From positions 10,243,367 through 10,307,366 of the forward strand of contig OZ024783.1 of NCBI GenBank assembly GCA_964017065.1: a DNA stretch of 64,000 bases, written 5' to 3'. Each line of letters begins with the position of its first letter. Position 1 is the stretch's first letter. Shown here one piece after another: positions 45,506-58,000 of the stretch. Source of the DNA: Haliclona indistincta. Lineage: Eukaryota > Porifera > Demospongiae > Haplosclerida > Chalinidae. Position numbers and translations under genes: made by a program. A model generated the notes under the pieces. It was given only the letters and a program-made list of their open reading frames with translations, was not told the origin of the DNA and searched no databases.

Positions 45506-48500
45506 ATGTGTACACAGATATCACTACTAACAGCAGTGAACAGTGGGGAGGTTGATACACCAAACGGAATCACTTGTCTTAGCCCCTTCGTACTCGGAGA
45601 TCACGAAAAAGCATTACAGCTCCTTCCTAGTCTGCACCAACCTGCTGCTATACGAACACTGTGTATTTGCTGTATTATTAATCCTAGCAGAAAGCTATGT
45701 ACAGATGTCTCTTTACTTCATTTGGCTGCTTTTCATGGTTGGATGGAAATTGTAATCAGCCTAGTGAACATGTATGACTGTACCACTCAGTGTCGTGATA
45801 GCTGGAAACAGACTCCATTACACTATGCTGCTTATGGTGGTAGCCTACCAGTAGTACAATACCTAATCAATGAACAGCACTGTGACCCAGACAGTAGAGG
45901 AGAAAAGGGAAGGACACCATTGCATTATGCTAACTACAATGGTCACATGAATATAGTCGAATATCTCATTACAAAAGTAGGTTGTGACCCAGGATTACAT
46001 GACCTAGACAATAATGCACCGTTGCATTTTTCTTCTTTTGGTGGTCATTTGAATATAGTTAAGTACCTAATCAAACAATGCAATTGTGAAGCAAATTCTC
46101 CAGGATGTCATGGCAGGACACCTCTTCATCTGGCTAGTTTTAATGGTCATATGAATGTAATCCAGTATCTCATCATCGAACAAGGTGGTAATCTAGCTTC
46201 ACTAGATAATAATGGTGACATGCCAATCCACTATGCTTGTCTTGGTGGACACTTGAATGTTGTGAGGTACCTTATCACTGAACAACAAAGTGATCCAAAC
46301 GTTAAGGGAGCAAGAGGCAGAACACTATTTCATATGGCTTGTGACAAAGGTCACATGGATATAATTCGATATCTCATCTCAAAACAACATTGTGACCCAG
46401 CAATTGAAGACAATAATGGTGACATGCCAATTCATAGTGCTTCTCTTAGTGGACACTTAAATGTTGTTAAGTACCTCATCACTGAACAAAAATGTGATCC
46501 AACCGTTAAGGGAGAAATGGGTTGGACAGCATTGCTCATTGCTTGTGAGGATGGTCTTATGGACATAATCCAGTATCTTATCACGGAAGAAGGTTGTGAC
46601 CCAGGTTTACCAGACAATAATGGTGGAATGCCAATCCACATTGCATGTCTTTGTGGACAATTGAATGTTGTCAAATACCTCATTACTGAAAAAAATTGTG
46701 ATCCAACCTGTAAGGGAGAATTTGGTAGAACAGCATTGCACTATGCTTGTGAGTATGGTCATATGGATGTAATCCGTTATCTTATTACGGTACATGGTTG
46801 TAACCCAGATTTACCAGACAATAATGGTGACTTGCCAATCCATATTGCTTGTCTTAAAGGTAACTTAAATGTTGTCAACTACCTTATCACTGAACAACAA
46901 TGTGATCCAAACATTAAGGGAGCATTTGGTAGAACACCACTACATAATGCTTGTTACCTTGGTTGTATGGACATAATTAAGTATCTTGCATTGGTAAATT
47001 CTATTCCATCGTTGCCAGACATTGACGGCGTTTTGCCAATCCAAGTTTCTTGTCTTCGTGGTCACTTGGATATTGTTAGGTTTCTCATCGATGAACAACA
47101 TTGTGACCCAAACTGTAAGGATGCAAATGATTCGTCACTTCTTCATAGTGCTTCTTATGCTGGTCATATTAACTTAGTCCAGTATCTTATCACAGAACGA
47201 GATTCTAATCCAGCTATTACAGATAATATGTTAGCAACACCATTACATGTGGCATGTGATCAAGGCCATATAGATGTTGTGCGATTACTTTTGCAGGATA
47301 GAAGGGTAGATGCATTGAGTCTGGACAAATATGGTTGGAGTCCAGTAAATTATGCTGAAGTTAGTGAAAGCAGTTATCAATTATTAAAAGTTTTTAAACC
47401 ACTTTTAAAGTCACGCAAAGATTATCCCATTCATTCCTTTGCTAAAGTGGTTCTCACAGGAAACAGTGGAGCTGGTAAAAGCTCTCTCGCCAAAGTGATT
47501 GCCGAGCAAGACACAGTGAACTTCTTCAGTCAAAGACATACACAATTTACAAGACCAAGTCGATTGAAAAGGCATATTAGGAAGGGAAAGGAGGAGAGTG
47601 CGTATAATTATCAGTATAAGAGAGAGACTAAAGTGGAGACTCTCACTGCTGGAATAGATTCCCATACTGTTAAGAGTGAGACTTTTGGCAACATTGTGCT
47701 GTATGACTTGGCAGGTCAATCAGAGTACTACTTTAGTCAAAGTGTAATTATGGAGACTGTGATACAGAAGACACCAGCCATCTTTATTAATCTAGTTGAC
47801 CTTAGCAAAAGTGAAGAAGAGATAGCACAAGCTATTCATCACTGGCTCACCTTCATTGAAAGTACAACATCTAAAACTCAAGAAAAATCGTGTGTCATGA
47901 TTGTTGGTAGTCATACTGATCTTCTTACTGAACAACAGGTGATAGCAAAGACCACATTAGTGAAAGACCTTGTTGACAGGCGAGTAAAAAAGCAAAGATA
48001 TGAAGGGTTTGTAGGAATGGACTGCCGTGTGCTCAATGATAAAATTACAAATGAGTTTTTTCCCCAAGTTTTAAACTGTCATACTACTATATCTGCATAT
48101 TCTCAACCTGTGAGTGTCTACTGCCACATGCTGTATGCATTTCTACAAACGAAACTAAAAAAGACGGCCTGTAAGTTACAAGAGCTCATCTCCTTTCTTA
48201 CTGCTGAAGAGGATTCACTTGTGCCTTCAGATGTGCCAATCCTCAGTGAATTGCTAGATGACCTGAGCGGTAAAGGTGTTATTATATACTTGAAGAATGA
48301 GCAGTGTCTAGAGAAGAGCTGGGTGGTTGTGAAGAGAGAGATCATATTGAAGGATGTTAATGGAGAGTTGTTTAAACCAAAGTACTTTAAAGGATTTCAT
48401 CCAATTGCCAGCAGTACTGGTATAATCCGTATGTCATCCCTTGCAGAGCTCTTTCCTCAGTATGATCCAGAAATGTTAGTAGAGCTCATGGTCAGACTGG

Positions 48501-50065
48501 AATTCTGCCAACCTATTAATTTGGCGGGAATCACAACTGATCTCCAACCAATAATTCCATCTGCTTTTACTAAAACCTTAACCGACATTTTACTCTTCTT
48601 TCCATCTCTACTACATGCTAAGCGACCACAAACCCTTATCAATGAAAATAAGCAAGACAGATTTGGATGGTGCCTTGGTTGCAAGGACTATGAGTATCAA
48701 TTTCTCACCAGTCGATTTCTTCATATTCTCCTTCTTCGTCTAGCCTATACCTTCCCTCTGCCTAATGAAAAGTACACTAAGACTCATAATTGTAGCGGTA
48801 TTGCACAAAACTGTTCAGTGTGGCTAAATGGTATCTCATGGAACAATGAGGAAGGTATCACAACAGTAGGGGAGGTTATTCAGCAAAAGCGTTGGGTGGT
48901 AGTGACTATGTATTACAACAAGGGCATGACCAGACCAGTGGAGTACAGCAAGCATCGCAGTGATGTGATCAGATTGGTTCTAGAGCTTCAAAAGGAACTA
49001 GCTCCAGACCTGGAAACGTTTGAGTGTCTTATCTCACCCTCGTTACTTCGAAAATGGCCATTAGATGATCTTCCCGAGTCAGACCTGTTTCCTATCAAGA
49101 ATGTAGCCAAGTCTGTTCTTCGTAATAAACCATTTGTGCTCAGTTGTGATGGCAGTCATGAGCTAAGAACGCAAGATGCTGTACCCTTTGAGCCATATAG
49201 TATTCTAACTCCTTCATCTGTGTGTGAGCTGATAGACAGCAGAATGAGTGACCAGCCGGTCTCCTCTGCCCTCCTCAATGAGGTGAGAAAGTTATGTCGG
49301 CAGCCTCAACTGGAGTCACTTAACATGAGAGAATATCTAGATAAAATGAGTATATTCACTGGAAGAGATCCTTGGGTGAGTACATGTACCTCCACTTGTT
49401 TAATATCACTGATCTTATTGGTACAGGTACTAGCTGAGGTAACATCAGATGACATCAGACAATCTGTATTATTTGAGAGTGTATCAGGTGAATGTTTGCT
49501 TGTATCACTCATAGTATAAGCCTTTTACAAGCATATGTATTATCCACAGATACTCATTCAGTAAAGATTTCTAGTGATGAATCTACTGTTGCAAACCCTA
49601 CTGCAGAGCCCACTGTCGACCTTTCCGATTTACCTGATAAACTTGGTGAGAATGTGAAATGATCTCTGCTTGAGAAAATGATTATTGATAAATAATTTTG
49701 TATCTTTGCAGACATCACACATCTTGCTGATCTGATTTTAGTCTTAAAACCCGCTAATACTTTGTGGCGTGATCTTGGTCTACAGCTTGGCTTGGGATTC
49801 CCTGCTCTACAAGAAATCGAACAAGACTATAGGAAAGTACGAGATTGTATGATAAACATGCTTGCAGCATGGCTGCAGGGTCAGGGTAAAGACTGTACCA
49901 AGCAGACCCTTGTATCAGCCCTGTTGAAGATAGACTGCAAAATAGTGAGTTCATGTTTATAGATATTAATATTAATATGGTGCATGCATTAGATATTGTA
50001 GATATTTTTGTACAAAAATTATTATTGTTTCATTGTTTGATTAGGTTGGAAACAATCAAGAGTAA
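45506..50065 (+). CDS. Ankyrin-Roc-COR-Death protein 2
   Basis: Five exons in phase: 45506-49375, 49427-49487, 49550-49645, 49712-49944, 50045-50065; about 1,426 residues. The exon plan is identical to gene 1. It has a head of about 65 residues, ankyrin repeats to about residue 630 (only six 68-residue double units, well diverged from one another), then a Roc P-loop GNSGAGKSS (about 652), DLAG, GSHTD, a COR region nearly identical to gene 1, and a Death domain (LGLQLGLGFPALQEIE, CMINMLAAWL, ALLKIDCKI). The Roc-COR part is far more similar to gene 1 than the ankyrin part. An insertion just after the P-loop (SRLKRHIRKGKEESAYNYQ) replaces a shorter segment in gene 1. The role is the same as inferred for gene 1: a cytosolic GTP-regulated Death-domain scaffold. 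Confidence 0.9.
46145..47365 (+). repeat. 204-bp ankyrin coding units, unexpanded set
   Basis: Units start at 46145, 46349, 46553, 46757 and 46961 (204 bp apart) and then 47162 (201 bp). The units are diverged, unlike the homogenised set in gene 1. Confidence 0.9.
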
Positions 50066-51599
50066 GACCAACACGTATCTCTGACATCACAACACTAGAC
50101 GCCCATAAACCTGGTTGTAACAACGATTAAAGGCATTATGCTCATTTTCTTTTTTCTTAACTTATTATTGTGGAGAACTTATTTATTTTTAGCATTTCAA
50201 GAGACGACTTTTTCTCTATTTCTTGACCCATGATCAAGATCTCAACTGAGATCGTCTGCTTTAATTCTTAATAATTATTAGATGCATATTATCATCATCA
50301 CTATGCATCATGTGTGTGTCTCAATCCATGCTCATTGGCCGAATACACACTTTTAAATTAATATTATTAGATCCATCAGGATCAGCTTTTATTGATGGTT
50401 AGGTATAGTCATCAGAATCGGTCTTTCCTCTGTTTTGATTCATCTCTTGATCAAGAAATTAATTCTTTATTCTTATGTATCTTCTTAACTGCGACAATTG
50501 CTCTTACAACGTCTGCTTCCAACTGGTAACTTCTTTTCTCGTTCTTATTCAACTGACCAGGATCTAAACAAGAGCAACTGCTGAAATTGTCACTCATTCT
50601 TCTCTTTGTCTCTCTCTTCACCCATCCTGACACTTACAGCTTGGATAAAAGTATTCTCTGCTCATTCTCTCTTTCTTTGTGTAATACCTTGTGTCAGCAC
50701 TTGATTAATCCAACCAACAGCTAAACCAGTTATCTCTGACATGAAGACCAACAATGTATATCTCTGACATCACAACACTAGATGTCCATAACCCTGCTTG
50801 TAACATCGATTAAAACATACATGTCTTATGCTCATTTCTTCTCACAATCAAAACCTTCCTAGTTGAACTACCAAAACTCGATCTGCAGCATCCTATCAAC
50901 CATTATATTCACTATTATCTCGAGAACCGATTTCTTCCACTTGACCCATGATCACGAGCATATAGCATGTAGTGTCTGCTACAACACTTCTCTCTCACTA
51001 TCTATCTTTGATCTGAACTGAGATCAGCTGCTTTAATTCTTAATTTTATTATTAGATGCATATTATCATCATCACTATGCATCATGTGTGTGTCTCAATC
51101 CATGCTCATTGGAATGGATCTGAATACACACTTTTAAATTAGATCCATAAGGATCAGCTTTTATTGATGACTATCATGGTTAGATAATCATCGGAATCAC
51201 TCTTTCCTCTCTCTTTGATCCATCCCTAGATCAAAACATTAATTCTTTATTTTTATGATAGTGAGACTCTCAGTTGCTCAAGTGCGATGATGTGCTCTTA
51301 CTTCATCCACTCTAGACTATTCATTTCTTCTCTCATCCTTATTCAACTGACCACAATCAGAACAAGAGCAACTGCTGAAACTCACTCATTATTTCTTTGT
51401 ATCTCTCTTCACCAATCAAGCTGTTGCCTGACACTTACAGCTTTGTCAAAAGCATTCTCTGCTCATTGCTACTTTAGTCTTGTTCTCTCTTTCTTGTGTC
51501 AGCACTTGATTAATCTAACCAACAGTATTATAATTCCTCCTTTATGCTGTTGTTGATTTCTTTATCTTCATCTTTACTTCCAATTTCGCTATGGAACAA
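50066..51599. repeat. Locally duplicated intergenic block
   Basis: 50083-50740 and 50769-51500 are diverged tandem copies (each with an ACATCACAACACTAGA start, GATGCATATTATCATCATCA and ACTGACCA...GAGCAACTG). The second copy aligns best with unit 1 (25440-26160). No credible gene. Confidence 0.7.
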
Positions 51600-51961
51600 T
51601 CCATAACCATCTCTTCCTTTCTATACCTTGTATTGGTATGTTAGTAAGCTTGCTCAAGCTTCTAATATCAAAAGCCACCATTACTCAAGTCAGCTCCTAA
51701 TCTTCTCAAAGCTGAACCTTTCTCCGGTGGTCAATACTTGATCAAAATCAACAAAACGTTCAAACAGGTCAGCATAGGATGCTCACTTTCCCTCTCTCTT
51801 TACCAAGTTTTTTGATCTCTTTGTAGAAACTATCAAGGATAATACTACCACTGTGATATTGTTGTGCCTTGTATTATAGAGATCTCACCTCCACCTGGTT
51901 AGCAGCATCTGGTATAGTACATGTAGCTTACCCATCATGACAAAAGAAACGATCTATACTG
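51600..51961 (+). pseudogene. Older REPS relic, unit 2
   Basis: Counterpart of 26236-26571: CCATTACTCAAGTCAGCTCC (SAPNLL region), then GAGATCTCACCTCCACCTGG and a GTGAGT donor. It contains stops throughout. Confidence 0.6.
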
Positions 51962-52094
51962 GTGAGTGTATGCATACAGGCATTAAGAATCACTGAGTAC
52001 TTATTTCTCTTTTTGCTCAGTGAAGGCATTTACTCTACAGTAAAGATGATGTACATGATCGTGTACGTCCAAAAATCACATAAAAGACGTACTC

Positions 52095-55000
52095 ATGAAT
52101 ATTATCTCATCCTTGCCTCCTCCCTCACTCACTCAGCCCCGGCCAGCACCACCTCCTTCAGTACCGACCTTTCCTCTGCCCTCAGCTGCTCCTATCAATC
52201 CACCTTCTCTAGCATTCCCTTCTCTACCGTCCACAACCGATGCATCACAGACAACAGCCACTCAGAGTGCTGCTTCCCTCTCTCCTGTCGACTGGTCCTT
52301 GTCAGAAGATTTCCGTCAAAGGTGTACCTCGCAGTTTAACGATTTGAAACCAGACAATGGACTTCTAAAGGGCGAGACAGCTCGGAACTTTTTCGTCCAG
52401 TCCCGTCTTTCGATGGATGAACTGTACAAAATATGGTATGGTTTTGTCAATTTTGTTAGCTTTGTCAATGGTTAGCCAGTTACATGTAGTAATTTGTATC
52501 AGCATTTTAGTATGCATGTCTACAATATGCATACTCTTCGTGAGTTAATTATCTGCTTTTGAAGTTTGTGTGTGGCTGTACAAATGAGTGGTCACTCACT
52601 GGTAGATCATGTATAGTAGTACCCCCATAAGGCTACACATAGATTTTTTAAATTTTACACAGCTGACACTTTCATTAGAAATTGCTTGAAGTGAGTGATG
52701 TGTGCATTTGCAAAAAAATTAATTTGGAGTAAATATTAAAATTTTGTATTTCAGTCAAGACTGTGTATGATTATTAGGAATAGTCTCAGCTAGGACTCAG
52801 AATGGATGTAAGGGAGAGCACCCACTATATGAAACCTTGCAATCTGCTTGTACAGCACAGCTTCATGCGTGCAACTGAGCCATATGTAATGTGTAGTGTG
52901 GTTTAAATAAAAGCACATTTTCTTCATTTCAAACTCTTAGTGGACTAGTGAAGTGTCTGTGTATAACAGGAGCACTGTGTGGGCGTGTGTATGTTCGTGT
53001 GAATCGCAATGCAGAGAATGTGTGTTCAGGCATTGCCTAAGCTTGTCTGTTGCTTGTATTCTGTGTTATTGGTGTGTGTTCTCAACTATTGTTATACTGA
53101 TAATTATGGTGTACCCACTTTGTGTATACAAAGTGATAGAGCAGTACTTGCTTTCATTTTCTGTATTGGGTTTGTCAAATAAACATACATGTATCTATGG
53201 AGACATGTTAGTGACTCCTCCCTGTAGCCACCTCTAAATTAAGGACACCCACTATAATCTCATAATATTATGTTCTCCTACACCCTTCTAGTCTATAGTG
53301 GAGCCCCTCTAGGGTGGACACCATTGGGTCCAACAAAATTGTCCATTGTAGAGGGGGTGTCCTCTGATCAGGGGTTTATTATACATTATGTTTTTTTGGG
53401 ATTCAGTAAGTGTCCATTATAGAGGGATGAGGGGTGTCCTCTAAGAGGGGTTCCACTGTATTGGTGGGTTCCCAATGGTGTCCGGTTTGAGGGGTTCCTT
53501 GCTTCCACTTTATTTCTATGGGGTTGTATTGCCTGGTCTCATGCTGTGCATTGTAGTCTTGAGCTCATACAGTTCCATAATATACTACACATGCGCCTTT
53601 GACCGTTCAACTAATTTTGTGGTTGCATATCTCAAAAAACTGGTACATGTTGTCAACAACAGACTTGCAAATAACAGTACATGTGAAAGCTGTCCGTGTT
53701 AATTTACACCTCAAACACTTCATGTGCAACACCAATTGACTGTTAGTTGAAGTGTATGTGTAAAAGCTTTTTATATCTTATCTTAGGGTGTTGCTATGTG
53801 ATGGAAAATGCTCTGTATTGCCCCGCCTTTGTCGCCTGGGCTGCAATAATTTGTTATGTACATGTAGTTCATGTCTCACAAGAGTATATTATCGTACATG
53901 TGTGTACTGTGTGGGTACGGTACAATCTTATCAAAGGCATTATCACACTCTAGGGAGGGTATTGTACTGTTGATGTTGTTTATAGTTCACAAACATGTAT
54001 AACAGATGCTTCTACACACAGTACATTCACACAAAGCTTTGAGGTCAATACAGTGAGTATGTGGATGTACAGAATAGCAACCAAAAGGTCATGATTAGTC
54101 AGCATAGGTTAGTTAACGCTATGTAGTCAGCTTGTTATGAACCAGAGGGTTTGAAGAATTGATAGAGTAATGGTTGCCTAGTTACGTATCACTGCTATTA
54201 GAAATATTTGTCTAGTTGTATGCTAACATGGACTCTTGCATGCGCTGGAAGCCTTGAAGTCAGCACGTGCAATGTAATGTACAGGTGTAGTCAAACCAAT
54301 CTTACACAGGTTTGAAGATGGATAGAATCATCAGTTGCTTAGTTGTGTATCACTGGTATTATGATGGCTCTGATGTTGTGTGTAACTAATTGTTAACATA
54401 ATTTGCTAAAAGTATTGTCTAATTATCATTCTAACTCGAAGTCCTAAACATAATCTTTGTTGTATTGTAAGGCTTCCTGGTATTTCTTATGCTAAGTGTT
54501 ATTAGAGAGAAAGAGCCAGTCATCTGTCCTTCCTTGTTGTTAGTGCTATGAAGCCAACTTGTGTTTCATGCTTGCAATAGCTAGCATCATTGAGAGGGCT
54601 GTTTGTTGTGATAATGATAGTTACCTGGTTTGCATAATAGAAGCACTATGTGTTAGTGGATCTTGTAAGGGTTTGTGAGTATGTGCTACTCCCTTACACA
54701 TGTGGAATAACAACAGGACTGGCTAGGGTACAAATTACTTATTTTAATTTTGCTACAAATAGCAAAATAATACTAGTACATTCATAGAATGCAGGGGCGA
54801 GCCTGAGCTGATTTTTGTACAGTTTGATAATAGCATAATAAAATTAATAATAAAGCATCAGCAATATCTTTCTACAGCATCAGCAATATCTTTCTACAGC
54901 ATCTCATTTACTCTCATGTTCAATAGTCTGGTGTCCCTTTGTTCTGCACTTTCTACAGACCTATTTTCACGCTCATTTACTCTCATGTTCAATAGCCTGG

Positions 55001-58000
55001 TGTCCCTTTGTTCTGCACTTTCTACAGACCTAGCTACTCGCGCACGCACTCTCTTTTTCTGTAGCTTGACAGCGCGCTCTTCTGTAGCTGTATCACCTAG
55101 TGTTTGCTCTGTTGTAGCTGCTATCTTCCGTCTCTGTCGGTAGTTCCTTTGGTATTCCCTTTGTCGTTCCAGGCGTCTCTCTCGTTGATCGGGCGACTCT
55201 TCTGCTCGTCGTCGTTTTCTGGCAATCCTCTGGTCTTGTAAAAGTTGACTCGGGTGTTGTTCAGGTGTCTCCAATGTTGGTCGCTGTGCTGTCCTCAGTT
55301 GTTGAGCAGTAAAGGTTCTTTTGTCAGACATGATAATATCAATTTTTGAATAATATTATTTTTACGCACCACGTGAATATTACGTCATAATAGGCGTGTT
55401 CTCGGGAACATTGGAGAACTAACGCTACCCCCGGCCACATAGATAGATACGTTCCCCGCGACGTGGGACCTACATCACGATCAATGTGGGGCTCGCTCAG
55501 GCTCGCCCCAATTATTTTGTGTGAAACGGTAGTGCTGAATTCCAAGAGTAAGTTATTTGTTTTGTCAAAATAATTATTAATGGTATCCACTAAAATTTTA
55601 TTTTACCCACTACACAGTAGGCTTCTTACTTTAATAGCTCAAAAGTGTCACCTTCATACACAAAATACAGGATAGAGGATGATATGGAGACTTGAATCCT
55701 CCCTGTGTGTGTTCAACTGTCTATGTTATGCTAAGGCAGCAATGCCCATTGTGTATGTGCATATTAGTCAGTAAAATCATCAATCATTACCTATTGTGGT
55801 TCATATGATAGAACAACTGCAACTACAGGAGTATAAACATTGCTAGTGATTTAGAGCTATATATGGTCATGTGTACTTGAGTATAGAGAATAACACCTCC
55901 TCCCACTTCAAGTGTTTGCAGAATACTAATTATTTCAAAGTACAAGCTTAGTCAAAACTTTGACCTCATGCTCCAAAATATTGTTATAGTGATCACACTT
56001 ACCATGTTCGCTCATTATGCAAGTTATACATGCAGAGATGTGGTATTTCAGTGGGTTGAAAGTGTGACCTTGATGAACCTACAGTTGTTACATGAACAGC
56101 ATTAGTTTTGCTTAGCTTACAGTGTATTATCATGGGGTATGGTCTAAAAAGTTATTTTGTAAACTTTTGAAGCACTCTCTTGTTCAGTAGTGTATTCTGG
56201 ATGGACTGTATACTGAATGCATTTTATTGTTTCAGATAAGTTGTCCTTTTCGTACACATGTACGCGAGTTGCTGTACACATGTAAGCTTGTTTCTTTCTG
56301 GGATTTGAAATTTGTTGTAACTTATTTCAACAGTCTACATTCTTGGTTAGAGCAGTTTTATACCAACTCATACAAGTGGAAAGCGTCCACCATAGAGTGC
56401 AAACCAGAGAGGGCATGGTACATGTACTTCATTGTCCAAATAGCGGCACAAATGAAGTACAATTTCAATCCTTAGTCAAGTGACGTCATAAAACTTACTT
56501 TTTGACATAAATAATGTGTTTTTGTTACCATTGATACACAAAAATTGATTCAAACATTGATTTGTTTAACAGAATGTTTGATGGTTCACTTGCACATTCG
56601 TCCCACCCTTACTTGTGACTTCTCTTAAAAGTGGAAAGCGTCCACCATAGAGCGTAAACCAGAGAGGGCAATGTACACTATCCATTTCACTATCCAAATA
56701 AGGCACAAATCATGCTTTACTTTTTTATCACTTGTTATTCATGAATTTGTTTCTATTGTTATTTATTCAGGAAACTAGCGGATGGTGATCAAGATGGTGC
56801 ACTGACCCTTCATGAGTTCTGTGTGGCTATGAAGCTCGTGCTTATTCGCAGAAAGGGAGACGAAATTCCTTCATCACTGCCAGAATCTCTCGTACAACTT
56901 AGAAAGAAACAAGGCAAGTGCTGTATCACACTACATGTACTAGTATTGGTTTAATGTATAAAAACTTGATTCAGTAATTTATGTTAGTTGCATGTAAGTG
57001 TCATTGTCATTGTCAGGTTGATAAAGTGTAGAGTATAATATACAAGTAATAAAAACATTTTAACCAAAATAGAAGAGATTTAGGGTTGGTACATTTATCG
57101 AAAAAGTATGGAAACAAGATTTGAAATGAAAAGGATTGTAACAATAGCAGTGTAATGCTACCTCCCTATTAAATTAACCACAACTATCGAAAGCAGTTAA
57201 TTTAGGGAGGTAGCATTACACTGCTATTGTTACAATCCTTTTCATTTCAAATCTTGTTTCCATACTTTTTCGATAAATGTACCAACCCTAAATCTCTTCT
57301 ATTTTGGTTTTTATTACTTGTTTCTTTTCTTTTTTTTATTAATGACTTAGTTGGCACTTATGCTAATACAGTGTATAAAGAGAACTAGTTCAGCTGACTG
57401 CACTGAGGCTCAATCGACTCTGCACTGCATGCAATACGTACCATGCAACATTAGCTAAGCTTAAGCTAGCATTCTTACAAACCTGAACAGACAAATCCGG
57501 TGTAACAGTGACGATTTGCTTGTTGTCTGCTGTGAACACTGCTAGTGGCAGCAGCACTCGCGTTACAAACAATTTGTACTAAGGTGCGCTTGTATTAGAA
57601 TAATTACATACACGGGCGTGCGCGAGTAGACGTAACCTAGTAACGGAGTTCAAACAGAATGATGGAATGGAGTCTGTTATGGACCAAAAATCGCTGTTTT
57701 CCTGAAAATACTCGCTTCTGCTAGTGTTTTAGGCTTAAATAGATATCAGGTGCACTGCTCCCAACGACTAGTGTAGTTTCTGTGTAGGTTTTGTCTTGAA
57801 TAGCTCACTAGCCACGGCGCTAGGCTGGCTGGAGAATAATAATAATAATAAGAAGAAGATGAACAAACGGGTGACCACGTGAACTCTGGTTTACCACCTT
57901 AGACCTGGTTTCTTTTGCTTCTGAAGGTCTCTTTGTAATCACACAAATCGTGCAAAGAGCTTCAGAATGTTGGATTAGCTTGAAACGCCCGTACGGCGAA

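Larger units (their letters stand above)
52436..56770 (+). other. Large first intron of the REPS-like gene
   Basis: GTATGG donor to TTCAG acceptor. It contains a Tigger-like relic (53295-53460), a TIR-flanked STPR element (54794-55509) and near-duplicate patches at about 56375-56460 and 56632-56715 (GTGGAAAGCGTCCACCATAG). No other exon is convincing. Confidence 0.6.

Noticed and set aside
56227..56475. 82-residue frame as an extra REPS exon
   Set aside because: The EH domain is completed in phase by joining 52435 directly to 56771; this frame adds no known motif.
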